Shown in pieces: positions 9,398 to 18,144 of a stretch of DNA of 64,000 nucleotides. Both the position numbers and the translations under genes were made by a program. How positions within the stretch are numbered: position 1 is the first letter of the stretch; each line of letters starts with the position of its first letter. A model generated the notes under the pieces. The model saw only the letters and a program-made list of their open reading frames with translations, had not been told where the DNA came from and searched no databases. Source of the stretch: Gimesia maris (GTDB taxonomy: Bacteria; Planctomycetota; Planctomycetia; Planctomycetales; Planctomycetaceae); contig NZ_CP042910.1 in assembly GCF_008298035.1 (NCBI RefSeq), forward strand, positions 2,805,001 to 2,869,000, written 5' to 3'.

Positions 9398-10822
9398 TTA
9401 CAGGAAGATATATCCTTCTTCTCCATGTTGACTCAAATCGAGCCCTTGAATTTCACCATCTTTGCTGACGCGCAGACCCATGGTCAGGTCAATCAGCTTC
9501 AGAATGATAATGGTTCCCACGACTGAAATCGCGATGGCTGCTCCCACACTGACAAACTGATTGATCAGCTGCTGAGTGTTTCCTTCCAGTAAACCTGAGC
9601 CTTCCGCATTACCAGTGATGGATTTGGTAGCAAATACACCCGTGAGAATTGCCCCCACGGTTCCACCGACGCCGTGTACACCAAAGGCATCCAGCGTATC
9701 ATCATATTTAAACTTGGATTTGAGTGAAGTACAGGCAAAATAACAGGCAAAACCAGCAAGCAGCCCGAGAATAATTCCAGACAGCGGAGTGACCGTACCA
9801 CAGGCGGGGGTGATACAGACCAGCCCCGCGACGGCCCCCGAACAGGCACCGAGAATACTGGGTTTACCGTTAAAGACCCATTCTGCCACTGCCCAGGCCA
9901 GAACTCCGGCTGCTGCAGCCAGATGCGTCGCTACAAAAGCATTCACGGCGGCAGGATTTGAACCGACGGCACTGCCGGCATTAAATCCGAACCAGCCGAC
10001 CCAGAGCATTGAAGCACCGATAAATGTATAAGTCAGATTGTGTGGTGGCATCGGTTCCTGACCGTATCCCAGTCGTTTCCCCAGCAGGATCGCACAGACC
10101 AGTGCGGAAAATCCGGAGCTAATGTGTACTACTGTGCCTCCGGCAAAATCAAACGCCGGGTAGAGTGCATTTTCATTCCATTCACATAACCAGCCCGTAT
10201 CTGACCAGACCCAGTGGGCAATCGGGCAATAGACAAAAGTGCCCCAGAGAACTGAGAAAACCACCATTGAGCTGAATTTCATACGCTCCGCAAAGGCACC
10301 GCAGATCAGAGCAGGGGTGATAATGAAAAACATCATCTGAAAGACCATGAACAGTGATTTGGGAATCGAACCATTGGCGGGAATCACTACCGCGCCATCT
10401 TTCCAGTACGGGATGACATCTTTCAACAGCAGATAGTCAAAACCACCGACAAAACCACCCAGGATATCTGAACCGAACGCAAGGCTATAGCCCCAGAGTG
10501 CCCAGATGACAGACATGAGTCCCATCAGGAACATACATTGCATCATGACGCCCAGAATATTCTTCTTGCGAACCAGTCCGCCATAAAACAAGGCCAACCC
10601 GGGGGCGGTCATCATCAATACCAGTGCAGAGGCGACCATCATCCAGGCAATGTCAGCGCTGTCAAATTCGACGGCCGCTGCTTCCTGCGCTGGTGCTTCT
10701 GCACCAGAGCCAAGGGCATGGGGGGGGACAGCTTCGTCGGCGAAGATCTGTCCCATTCCGGATAAACTCAAGAAGAATGTTAAAAATGTGCAGTACGTAA
10801 GCTGTCTGTAGACTCTCCTCAT
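9398..10822 (-). CDS. amtB: Ammonium transporter AmtB
   Basis: AmtB is a trimeric inner-membrane channel for ammonium. The 474-residue product has a signal-like N-terminal helix, a short Ala/Glu-rich periplasmic segment to about residue 55, then about eleven membrane helices. Recognisable family motifs include GLALFYGGLVRKKN, FAERMKFSSM, AGGTVVHISSG and DTLDAFGVHGVGG, the last carrying one of the two pore histidines. The C-terminal tail is about 40 residues, the part that contacts PII in known complexes. It is the first gene of the minus-strand nitrogen cluster. No clear sigma-54 promoter was found upstream. Confidence 0.96.
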   Translation of the reverse strand: MRRVYRQLTYCTFLTFFLSLSGMGQIFADEAVPPHALGSGAEAPAQEAAAVEFDSADIAWMMVASALVLMMTAPGLALFYGGLVRKKNILGVMMQCMFLMGLMSVIWALWGYSLAFGSDILGGFVGGFDYLLLKDVIPYWKDGAVVIPANGSIPKSLFMVFQMMFFIITPALICGAFAERMKFSSMVVFSVLWGTFVYCPIAHWVWSDTGWLCEWNENALYPAFDFAGGTVVHISSGFSALVCAILLGKRLGYGQEPMPPHNLTYTFIGASMLWVGWFGFNAGSAVGSNPAAVNAFVATHLAAAAGVLAWAVAEWVFNGKPSILGACSGAVAGLVCITPACGTVTPLSGIILGLLAGFACYFACTSLKSKFKYDDTLDAFGVHGVGGTVGAILTGVFATKSITGNAEGSGLLEGNTQQLINQFVSVGAAIAISVVGTIIILKLIDLTMGLRVSKDGEIQGLDLSQHGEEGYIFL

Positions 10823-11127
10823 TGTGAAGGCCTTTCCGAGCGCGAAAAAATTGTCAAAGCAGTGAGCGAGCGCTTTGGTTCCCTGAATTGATCGAACGAT
10901 CTGCTTAGTGGATGAATCGTTTCAGACGATTGTGCGAGCAGGCAGTTTCATCTAAATTGATTTTTTCATCGAACCGCAATTGCGATTACATGAGACAGAC
11001 TTCACCATATCCTCATCCAGCATGATCTTACGATCAAATCAGTTAACGCGTCAGTCTACCAAAGCCCTGCTGCAAAATCACCCAAGAAAGAACGGGTTTT
11101 GTTCAGGAAGGTTAAGATCTGACGAGA
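10823..11127. other. Intergenic region between divergent amtB and prepilin peptidase
   Basis: This region should contain the amtB promoter. I see a CGCAATTGCG palindrome near 10975-10984 but no -24/-12 element with the correct spacing and no ORF worth calling. Confidence 0.45.
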
Positions 11128-12192
11128 GTGAGAGCAGGACAGTTGAATAGTACATTTTTGCCTGGAATTTTGTTTTTAACAGGGGCTGTTGTTGGTCTGC
11201 TGGTGAATGCCTGGGTGCGGCTGATGACCCTCAAACCGGTCATTCGCCCCCTGACCCGCTGCGAGGAATGCGGCGCGCGCGTTCGATTCTGGAAGTTGAT
11301 TCCGGTTCTTCGCTGGCTGCCATTTCAAAACCGCTGTCGCACGTGTACCGCACGACTGCCTCGATCAGAGATTCTGCTGGAAATTTTGACTGGCACCCTG
11401 TTCGTCCTGTTTTATTTTATGGCTGTGCAGTTGCGGTGTCTCGAAGTCCCTTCGGTCCGTCCCTCGGGAGAGATGCTGGAATGGCGGTTGATCTATTTGT
11501 ATGTCTTACTGGCGTTGCTGGTTGCAGCGACCTCGATCGACTTTCGCGAATATCTGATTCCTGATCAGATCACGATTCCCGGAATGCTGATTGGTGTGCT
11601 CGGCGCCACGATCGCCGGCCACCTGCAGATTATTCATCTGTGGGTGGACTGGAATCAGGCGGTTCCGGGACTGACCGGACCTTATATACCGGAATGGATC
11701 AAAGCTCATTCCCACTGGCATGGATTGAGTTGGAGTCTGACAGGCTTGATCGTCGGGGGCGGTCTCACCTGGGGATTGCGCCTGGTTTCATCCGTATTGC
11801 TGGGACAGGAGGCGCTGGGGCTGGGGGATGTGACATTGATGGCGATGGTGGGCAGTTTTCTGGGCTGGCAGGCGATTCTGCCGATCCTGCTGCTGGCTCC
11901 GCTCTGTGGGATATTGATTGGCTTCCTCACACGGGTGATGACGGGGAAAACCTATCTGCCATACGGGCCTTATTTGTGCGCGGCCACGTTGATTGTGCTG
12001 ATGAGCTGGAAATGGTTCTGGCTCGCGGAATGGCCGGCCCATGCTCCGGGAGTAGCTCCCGAGTTTTCGATTCGTAAATTATATGGCGATGGTCTGGGGC
12101 TGGCGATCATCGGCGGGATTGCATTGGGCGCACTGATCCTGCTGCTGGTTCTGTTACGAATCTACAGGGCAATTCCGGTGAAACGCCGCTAA
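11128..12192 (+). CDS. Prepilin peptidase, A24 family
   Basis: This inner-membrane aspartic protease cleaves and usually N-methylates type IV pilin-like precursors. The cytoplasmic zinc-type loop is intact, with two CxxC pairs (Cys45/48 and Cys70/73) marking the methylase domain. The catalytic aspartates are visible in SIDFREYLIPD (Asp138) and GLGDVTLMAM (Asp234). Membrane helices fill the rest, including one near the C-terminus ending in basic residues. At 354 residues it is longer than Escherichia coli PilD-type enzymes, because of a larger loop at about 165-205. The start is a GTG with a weak ribosome site, so it is uncertain. It probably serves the secretin-linked pilus or pseudopilin system, though it is 10 kb away. 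Confidence 0.92.
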   Translation: MRAGQLNSTFLPGILFLTGAVVGLLVNAWVRLMTLKPVIRPLTRCEECGARVRFWKLIPVLRWLPFQNRCRTCTARLPRSEILLEILTGTLFVLFYFMAVQLRCLEVPSVRPSGEMLEWRLIYLYVLLALLVAATSIDFREYLIPDQITIPGMLIGVLGATIAGHLQIIHLWVDWNQAVPGLTGPYIPEWIKAHSHWHGLSWSLTGLIVGGGLTWGLRLVSSVLLGQEALGLGDVTLMAMVGSFLGWQAILPILLLAPLCGILIGFLTRVMTGKTYLPYGPYLCAATLIVLMSWKWFWLAEWPAHAPGVAPEFSIRKLYGDGLGLAIIGGIALGALILLLVLLRIYRAIPVKRR

Positions 12193-12238
12193 ATCAGGGA
12201 GAAGCAGGGCAGGGGAGTGTAGACTTATCGCCGGAGGA

Positions 12239-12736
12239 TCAGATCAGGTCCAGCTTCTTATGGCGGCGTTGCGGAGGTCGGGAACACTCATCGCAGATTC
12301 CGTAGACTTCGAGTCGGTGCTCATTCATGCGGAAGTTAATCTGATCCGCAAGTTTTTCCAGAATCTCGGCGATGCCTTCATTATGAAATTCAAAAAGTTC
12401 GCCACAGCTTTTGCAGATGAAATGGTCGTGCTGAGGATAGCCGTAGTCGTGCTCGTAGATGTCCTTGTCGTTGGTTCGCGCCACTTTGCGCAACAGACCG
12501 GCTTCTTCGAGCGAACTTAATGTCCGATACACAGTAGAACGGCTGACACGGCGTCCCGTTTTTTGTAACGCCATGCGAGCGACCAACTGGTCGGCATCAA
12601 AGTGTTCATGGGACGAGAAAACCTCAGCAACGATCAGTTCACGTTCCTGTGTCAGCCTCATTCCCTTTGTGGCCAGGTACTCTCTGAATTTCTCAGTCGG
12701 AGAAACAGCGATTTCCAGGCTTTCAAAATTGAGCAC
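12239..12736 (-). CDS. Fur-family metal-responsive regulator
   Basis: This 165-residue cytoplasmic repressor has an N-terminal winged helix (TKGMRLTQERELIVAEVF and VSRSTVYRTLSSLEEAGLL) and a C-terminal metal-binding/dimerisation domain. Metal ligands visible are HDHFICKSCGE, with one CxxC, and a second CxxC in GICDEC. Fur, Zur and PerR cannot be separated safely by eye; the double CxxC fits a structural zinc site and HDHF fits the regulatory site. The start is a GTG at 12736 with an AGAGA site. It converges with the prepilin peptidase and lies downstream of the FlgM-like gene, 48 bases apart on the same strand. Confidence 0.93.
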   Translation of the reverse strand: MLNFESLEIAVSPTEKFREYLATKGMRLTQERELIVAEVFSSHEHFDADQLVARMALQKTGRRVSRSTVYRTLSSLEEAGLLRKVARTNDKDIYEHDYGYPQHDHFICKSCGELFEFHNEGIAEILEKLADQINFRMNEHRLEVYGICDECSRPPQRRHKKLDLI

Positions 12737-12784
12737 GGTTTATCTCTTTCTCATTTAATTTCTCTACTACGACTAAGACGCGGT

Positions 12785-13231
12785 TTATTCAGAATCAGAG
12801 ATCTGATCCAACATACGGCTCAAAGCTGCATCCAGCTTTTCATCCGTATCATAAGTTCCGTCGTCAATAGCCGCCTTGATTTGTGCTAACCGCTCTGCAC
12901 GCATATCGGAGTTGTTCGTCATTTCATCCAGCATTCGACCGGCGGAAGAAATCTCTAGTTCATCCTGAGGAGAAGAGATTGGCTTCGCAGCAGGTGTCTG
13001 TTTGATGTTGGTGTTGCTCGGACCGGTCTGCTTACTGATAGGCAGAGATCCGGAAATAGAACTGGTGCCGTTAACATCCATGGCGGCATTCCCCCTGTCA
13101 CGTGGTCCTGAACCTGTCGGGGTAGAATCTTCCCGACTGTTAGTTACTGTATGGGGTTCATGATATCGTAAGACGGGGGATCGATTCAACTGGTAGTCTG
13201 CAGTCATGGCCAATTCTTTCATTGAATTCAC
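12785..13231 (-). CDS. FlgM-like anti-sigma-28 factor
   Basis: FlgM binds the flagellar sigma factor FliA until the hook is finished. The C-terminal half matches the family: DELEISSAGRMLDEM, then RAERLAQIKAAIDDGTY and DEKLDAALSRMLDQI, the last two forming the sigma-binding helices. The N-terminal 80 residues are polar and low in hydrophobics, consistent with the disordered, export-competent part of FlgM, but longer than usual at 148 residues in total. Start choice is open: GTG 13231 has a GGA six bases upstream, and ATG 13222 and ATG 13207 are in frame. No other flagellar gene is in the window. Confidence 0.75.
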   Translation of the reverse strand: MNSMKELAMTADYQLNRSPVLRYHEPHTVTNSREDSTPTGSGPRDRGNAAMDVNGTSSISGSLPISKQTGPSNTNIKQTPAAKPISSPQDELEISSAGRMLDEMTNNSDMRAERLAQIKAAIDDGTYDTDEKLDAALSRMLDQISDSE

Positions 13232-13604
13232 TGAAAATCCAGCGGTTTTGCTCCTTAATGAAGCAAAAGAACACCTGTTTTCAGGTTGTCATCAATATTG
13301 AATGTAGAATGGCTTCCTGCACATCCTCCAGCTCAATGGAGTCAAAACGAGTAATGGGCTTAGTTGTAAGACATGTTCCTATGTCTTTACGGCCTCAATC
13401 GTTGAGGGGGAGTCTGAACCTTAATTCCATCGACTGACCAGTTGTCAGAAGTTTAATTCCTGATGCAGAAATCATGGGAACACGACAGGACTCGACCACC
13501 GGTATCGATTATACCGATTATGCGATGCAGGCAAATCGGCCTGTATCGCGTGTGATCTCTGTTGTATTTAAGTCTTTTCTGTGAAAGATTTTCAGGAAAA
13601 AAGA
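13232..13604. other. Intergenic region with a small palindrome
   Basis: I see no gene here. A CCTCAA-TCG-TTGAGG hairpin lies at about 13393-13407. It should also contain the promoter of the FlgM-like gene and the end of the threonine aldolase transcript. Confidence 0.4.
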
Positions 13605-14720
13605 TCAACCTCGGGCATAGGGACCGGTGGCGATTCCCTGGTATTGATCCAGGCCTGCCTTTAACGCGGCGCGGACGGCAGCGGGTACTTGTTCAATCTG
13701 GGCGCGGCTGATGTCCAGATGGGTGCAGGCCCGCAGCGTGGAATTGCCCATCGCTCCGATTCCGACACCTTCTTTTTTGAGGGCGGCTGACAGTTGCATC
13801 GCATTTCCCCGCTCCGGATGCACATCAAAGAAGACCAGGTTGGTCTCGGTGTGCTCAGGATTGATGGAAATCCCTTCAATCTCGGCCAACTGCTCGGCGA
13901 GGAAACGGGCATTGTCGTGATCTTCCTGCAGACGTTCGATATTGTTTTCCAGGGCATAAATGCATGCGGCTGCGACAATGCCCGCCTGCCTTAAAGCGCC
14001 GCCAAATATCTTGCGAGAACGGCGGGCGTGGGTAATTGCTTCCTGCGAACCGACCAGGATCGACCCCATCGGGCACCCCAGTCCTTTGGAAAAACAGATC
14101 GAGATCGTGTCCAGCGGGGCGCAGATCTCTTTCATCGTATAGCCGCCGGCGACACAGGCGTTAAAAATCCGTGCACCGTCCATGTGAGTTTTCAGGCCAT
14201 TCTCGTGTGCCCAGTTGCAGATGTCTGTAAGCTGATCGAGAGGGTAGTAGTGCCCGCCACCTGCGTTGGTTGTGTTTTCAACACACAGGAGTCGGGTGCG
14301 TGTCAGGTGCTGATCATTGGCGCGAATCTTTCCTCGGAGATCTTCGACCGTCAACATACCTCTTTCACCGGTCAAAGTGCGACAGCTGACACCGCTGAGA
14401 ATTGCCGGAGCCCCCCCTTCGAAGATCGCGATGTGACCGAGTTCGTGAATCAGCAGCTCATCACCGGGCAGGCAGTGAGCGCGCAGCCCCATCTGATTGG
14501 ACTGCGTCCCCGAGCAGGCAAACACGGCAGCTTCTTTACCGAGCAGGTCACAGATCATGGCTTCGAGGCGATTGACAGTCGGGTCTTCTCCATTCATGTC
14601 ATCGCCCAGTTCAGCAGAGATCATGGCCTGCAGCATTTCCGGGGTTGGTTTGGTTTTGGTGTCACTGCGAAGATCGATGAAAGACGAACTGTCTGAATCC
14701 ACGGCTGGTTTCCTTGTCAT
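13605..14720 (-). CDS. ltaE: Low-specificity threonine aldolase
   Basis: This PLP enzyme splits L-threonine or allo-threonine into glycine and acetaldehyde. The N-terminus has the family signature FIDLRSDTKTKPTPEM, followed by GDDMNGEDPTVNRLE and the VFACSGTQSNQMGL segment that binds the cofactor phosphate. The Schiff-base lysine lies in SICFSKGLGCPMGS. An H-M-D-G-A-R stretch (THMDGARIFNA) holds the aspartate that pairs with the pyridine nitrogen. The 371-residue length is normal. It is followed on the same strand by larE's region but in separate units; no operon partner is obvious. Confidence 0.94.
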   Translation of the reverse strand: MTRKPAVDSDSSSFIDLRSDTKTKPTPEMLQAMISAELGDDMNGEDPTVNRLEAMICDLLGKEAAVFACSGTQSNQMGLRAHCLPGDELLIHELGHIAIFEGGAPAILSGVSCRTLTGERGMLTVEDLRGKIRANDQHLTRTRLLCVENTTNAGGGHYYPLDQLTDICNWAHENGLKTHMDGARIFNACVAGGYTMKEICAPLDTISICFSKGLGCPMGSILVGSQEAITHARRSRKIFGGALRQAGIVAAACIYALENNIERLQEDHDNARFLAEQLAEIEGISINPEHTETNLVFFDVHPERGNAMQLSAALKKEGVGIGAMGNSTLRACTHLDISRAQIEQVPAAVRAALKAGLDQYQGIATGPYARG

Positions 14721-14787
14721 TCTTTGCTGTTATGCTGTGTTGAGTGCTGTTGTTTCAGAAGCGAACCGAAAATGGTCTCTCCTGAAT

Positions 14788-15651
14788 TCAGGTTTTGGGA
14801 GCGGCTATCTGCAGGTCATTGATGGAAAGAAAACTGTTGAGGCTGCCTGAGCGAAAACCCTGCAGATCGAGTGTGACGTTCCGAAAGCCGAGCTGCAGGA
14901 ATTGATCAGATATTTTTGTGAGTGCGGAGGGGGTTGTCAATTTGGGGATTTCTTCCAGAGGAACTTCGATGCGGGCCAGTTCATTGGGTTCCAGACGGAC
15001 CCGAAGTTCCCGGATTTCGAATTGATCACGGAGAAACTGTTCGCCTTGATCAATTCTCTGCACCCGTTCTTCTGTAACTTCGACACCATAGGCGATGCGA
15101 CTGGACAGGCAGGGGTGCGCGGGCTTGTCCCAGATCGGCAGTTCCCAGTGCCGCGCCAGGGCACGCACTTCTTCCTTGGTAAATTCCGCTTCGATCAACG
15201 GGCTGCGAACATGGTAATTGGACGCCGCCTGCATGCCCGGGCGATGGTCGCCGCGGTCATCCAGATTGGCACCATTGACCAGGGTAGCGGTTTCCCATGC
15301 TGTTCCCGCAATCGATTGACTGAGAATCTGATACAGTTCTGTTTTACAGAAAAAGCAGCGGTTGGGGGCATTGGCCCGGTATTCTTCGGTCGCGAATTCG
15401 GATGTGGTAACCAGGCGATGCGGAATACCGATCAGTTCGGCCAGATGGATCGCTTCTTCTTTTTCGCCCGAGGCGAGGCTGGGGCTGACGGCAGTGGCCG
15501 CCTGTGCGTGGTCTCCGCGTGCCAGAAAAGCCGCCTGCGCGACGACGGTACTGTCTACACCGGCAGAAAATGCGACGATAATCCGGTCCATGCGCGCCAG
15601 GATTTCAGTCAGGCGTGATGTTTTTCGGGATAATTCTGCGGTCAGAGACAT
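14788..15651 (-). CDS. larE: LarE-type ATP-dependent sacrificial sulfur transferase
   Basis: LarE adenylates and thiolates the pyridinium carboxylate precursor of the nickel-pincer nucleotide cofactor of lactate racemase. The PP-loop SAGVDST is at residues 29-35. Three cysteines stand out: Cys99 and Cys102 (RCFFCKTELY) and Cys181 (PAHPCLSSRIAYG). The last sits in the segment that holds the sacrificial cysteine of Lactobacillus LarE. A CxxC plus this cysteine is the arrangement reported for LarE forms that bind an iron-sulfur cluster and may act catalytically; this is family knowledge applied by inference. ATG 15651 is preferred over TTG 15657. No larA, larB or larC lies in the window, so the protein could serve another thiolation step. 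Confidence 0.88.
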   Translation of the reverse strand: MSLTAELSRKTSRLTEILARMDRIIVAFSAGVDSTVVAQAAFLARGDHAQAATAVSPSLASGEKEEAIHLAELIGIPHRLVTTSEFATEEYRANAPNRCFFCKTELYQILSQSIAGTAWETATLVNGANLDDRGDHRPGMQAASNYHVRSPLIEAEFTKEEVRALARHWELPIWDKPAHPCLSSRIAYGVEVTEERVQRIDQGEQFLRDQFEIRELRVRLEPNELARIEVPLEEIPKLTTPSALTKISDQFLQLGFRNVTLDLQGFRSGSLNSFLSINDLQIAAPKT

Positions 15652-15706
15652 AGTCAAAAGAGAAGAATATATATGAGGTTATCAGGAATTCGTGTGATTT
15701 GCTTAT

Positions 15707-15736
15707 ATTATAGACAACCCGAGGAGTCATTGTCTT
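15707..15736 (-). promoter_or_regulatory. Putative sigma-70 promoter for larE
   Basis: On the minus strand a perfect TATAAT (15707-15712) is preceded by AAGACA (15731-15736) with an 18-base spacer. It lies 56 bases upstream of the larE start. The rest of the 15652-16096 gap shows no gene and should also carry the promoter of the rightward cytochrome gene. Confidence 0.5.
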
Positions 15737-16096
15737 GGAACTTCAGGTGAAAATTGTCGGATTCCCCGCCAAGACGACAAATTAGGAACGAATCTGCTGT
15801 GGAGAAGGGAGGTTCAGTTGATAAGGGAATTTACAGACTGCCTCAGGATCTGCGATTCGTCGCATTCAGATCTTTTTTCTCATTCCCGTGACGATTATAC
15901 TGAAGCCAATGAAAACGGAGTGCTGTATCAATCCGGGAGCATCGGATTGATGCTGACTATCTAAAATACAACTGTCTGATTAAACGAATGCCTTGTCAGT
16001 CAGATGAGTATCTTCTGCATCCTCGTGTATTCGACGGAGCAGGGGAGTCGCGTTAAATTACGCAATTCATCCTATTTCAAAACTAAGAGGAAAGTT

Positions 16097-17989
16097 ATGT
16101 CTCATCGGTCCGTTCAGATTACTCGATTCCTCCTGGCGCTGATTCTGTTCACCGGAATACTCACTGCCACCAGTCAGGCGGCAAAGCTGACAGCGGAACA
16201 ACGTAAAGAACTGGCTTCGATCAAACGGAACCTGGGTAAAGTGGCCACGCTGATTCGTCAGAAAAAATATGACGAAGCAAAAACACTGACCGATGAAGAG
16301 GAAGCCAAATTCGACAAACTGGCTGCAGATGCGATGATTCCGGAAACGGATGCTGTCATCGTCAGTACCAAACGATTGATTGAAGCGCGTCGGAAAGTAC
16401 TCGAAAAAGCCATGGGAGGGGGAGGTGGTACTCCTGGTGCCAATAAAGGAATCAGTTTTGAATTGCAGATTGCACCGATTCTCAATGAGAAGTGTTCCAA
16501 CTGCCACGGCGCACAACGGGCGAGCGCGAATTTGAATTTGAGTACATTTGCCGACATGCGGAAAGGGGGGCGGAGTGGCTTGCTGCTGGTACCGGGGAAT
16601 CCGAGAGCCAGTCTGATGGCACTCAAATTGATCGCACCCGATAATCAGCGGATGCCGAAGAATGCACCGGCTTTGGAACAGAATCAGATTGAATTGATTG
16701 CGAAATGGATCCAGGAAGGTGCCCGCTTTGATGGTGAGAAAGAGACCGATCCGATTGGCGCTTCTGCAAAAGCGAAAAAGAACCCCGTCAAAGTGGTGAT
16801 GGCAACGGGAGATGAAAAAGTTTCGTTCATGAAAGACGTTGCTCCCTGGATGCTGGATTTCTGCATGCGGTGTCATAGCGGAAATAATCCAGCCAGTGGA
16901 TTCTCGGTCGTGACCTTTGAAGATATTCTACGTGGCGGTGATACCGGAGAAGTAATCGTGCCTGGAAAACCGGACGACAGCCGTCTATGGCAACTGGTCG
17001 GTTTACAGGATCCAATCAAAATGCCCCAGGGACAGGCATTGCTCAAACGAAAAAATGCCAATGATCTGAAAACCTGGATCGAAGAAGGTGCCAAATTCGA
17101 CGGTAAGAATGCCAAAGGCAACCTGCGGGAAATGGTGCCGACCGAAGATGAGCTGCGGATGGCGGAACTGGCGAATCTTTCACCCGAAAAATTTGCTGAT
17201 ATGCGCCGGGATTCACTGGAGCCGATCTGGAAGCGCGCCTTGAATAACGAAAAGCCGGAAATGCTTGAGACAGATGATTTTATTTTCTACGGGAATGTCA
17301 GTACGGATCGTCTGAAGCAGATCAGTGGCTGGGCCGAAACACAGGCAGATGGTCTACGAAAACTGTTCAATGAAAAACAGAAGCCCCTCTGGCGAGGCAA
17401 GCTGGCAGTTTACGTAATGAAAGATAGATTTGGTTATTCGGAATTCAATCAGACAATTGAAGACCGGCGGGTAGATCCCGCCACGACCTGGCATTCCAAA
17501 GTGACACCGACTTCTCTGGAAGCGTATCTGGTATTACAGGATGTTGGCGATGAGGCGACCGTGGATTCACCGGGACTGCAGACTAATGTTGTCGCAGGGG
17601 TGACCAATGCAGCAATCCAACGTGGAGAAGGGGAGGTGCCGATGTGGCTGTCCCGTGGTCTGGGCATGCTGCTGGCGGCGAATGGTTCTTCCAGTCAGCA
17701 ATATTTCGAGTCATTAAGGCAGCAGGCGCTCAATGCAGCTCCTAAAGTGACACGACCCGAACAACTGGTTGCCGAAGGGACTTTTTCACCTTCCGAAACG
17801 ACGGCTGTCGGATTTACACTGGTCGAGTTTCTGATAAATAACGGTGGTCCACAAAAGATGGCGCTGCTGTTGAAGGAATTCAAATCAGGAACTGCTGCTC
17901 CTGCCGCATTGCAGAAAGTTTATGGCACCAATCTGCGGGCACTGGCAACCGCTTATGCCAGGACTCTCCGACCCGGTAAGTTGAATTAA
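16097..17989 (+). CDS. Secreted protein with two planctomycete cytochrome C domains
   Basis: The ATG at 16097 has an AGAGG ribosome site and opens a signal peptide (LLALILFTGILTATSQA), so the 630-residue product is exported. A charged helical region follows to residue 105, then a Gly-rich linker. Two c-type haem motifs are visible: CSNCH at 133-137 and CMRCH at 256-260, each inside a planctomycete cytochrome C (PSCyt1) module with the VPGNPxxS/VPGKPDDS and RMPKNAP/KMPQGQ signatures. The C-terminal 230 residues look like a gluzincin-type peptidase-MA fold, but the HExxH zinc motif is absent (SRGLGMLLAANG at that place), so it may be inactive. A sensory or electron-transfer role in the periplasm is inferred. 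Confidence 0.85.
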   Translation: MSHRSVQITRFLLALILFTGILTATSQAAKLTAEQRKELASIKRNLGKVATLIRQKKYDEAKTLTDEEEAKFDKLAADAMIPETDAVIVSTKRLIEARRKVLEKAMGGGGGTPGANKGISFELQIAPILNEKCSNCHGAQRASANLNLSTFADMRKGGRSGLLLVPGNPRASLMALKLIAPDNQRMPKNAPALEQNQIELIAKWIQEGARFDGEKETDPIGASAKAKKNPVKVVMATGDEKVSFMKDVAPWMLDFCMRCHSGNNPASGFSVVTFEDILRGGDTGEVIVPGKPDDSRLWQLVGLQDPIKMPQGQALLKRKNANDLKTWIEEGAKFDGKNAKGNLREMVPTEDELRMAELANLSPEKFADMRRDSLEPIWKRALNNEKPEMLETDDFIFYGNVSTDRLKQISGWAETQADGLRKLFNEKQKPLWRGKLAVYVMKDRFGYSEFNQTIEDRRVDPATTWHSKVTPTSLEAYLVLQDVGDEATVDSPGLQTNVVAGVTNAAIQRGEGEVPMWLSRGLGMLLAANGSSSQQYFESLRQQALNAAPKVTRPEQLVAEGTFSPSETTAVGFTLVEFLINNGGPQKMALLLKEFKSGTAAPAALQKVYGTNLRALATAYARTLRPGKLN

Positions 17990-18062
17990 GATTCCTGTGA
18001 ATCGGAATCAGGCAGAAAAGCAGGGGGCTCCGTTTCCTGATTTTGGAAATGAGCAGCAACCC

Positions 18063-18091
18063 CTGTGATTCTGCGGTCAGTCCGCTATAAT
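18063..18091 (+). promoter_or_regulatory. Putative promoter for thiO
   Basis: A perfect TATAAT at 18086-18091 has CTGTGA 17 bases upstream (18063-18068). It lies 54 bases before the thiO start. The -35 match is moderate. Confidence 0.4.
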
Positions 18092-18144
18092 CAACCGCCT
18101 TGAATGTCTCGTTTTGAAGCGTGTGGCCAGGGCTCGTTAAACCC

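Noticed and set aside
11070-11095. Possible sigma-54 promoter upstream of amtB
   Set aside because: A TGGG...TTTTGCA sequence on the minus strand has the GG-to-GC distance two bases too short.
14028-14696. 222-residue plus-strand ORF opposite threonine aldolase
   Set aside because: Shadow frame of a gene with all PLP-enzyme motifs.
16067-16876. 269-residue minus-strand ORF inside the cytochrome C gene
   Set aside because: Opposite-strand frame of a gene with clear haem motifs and signal peptide.
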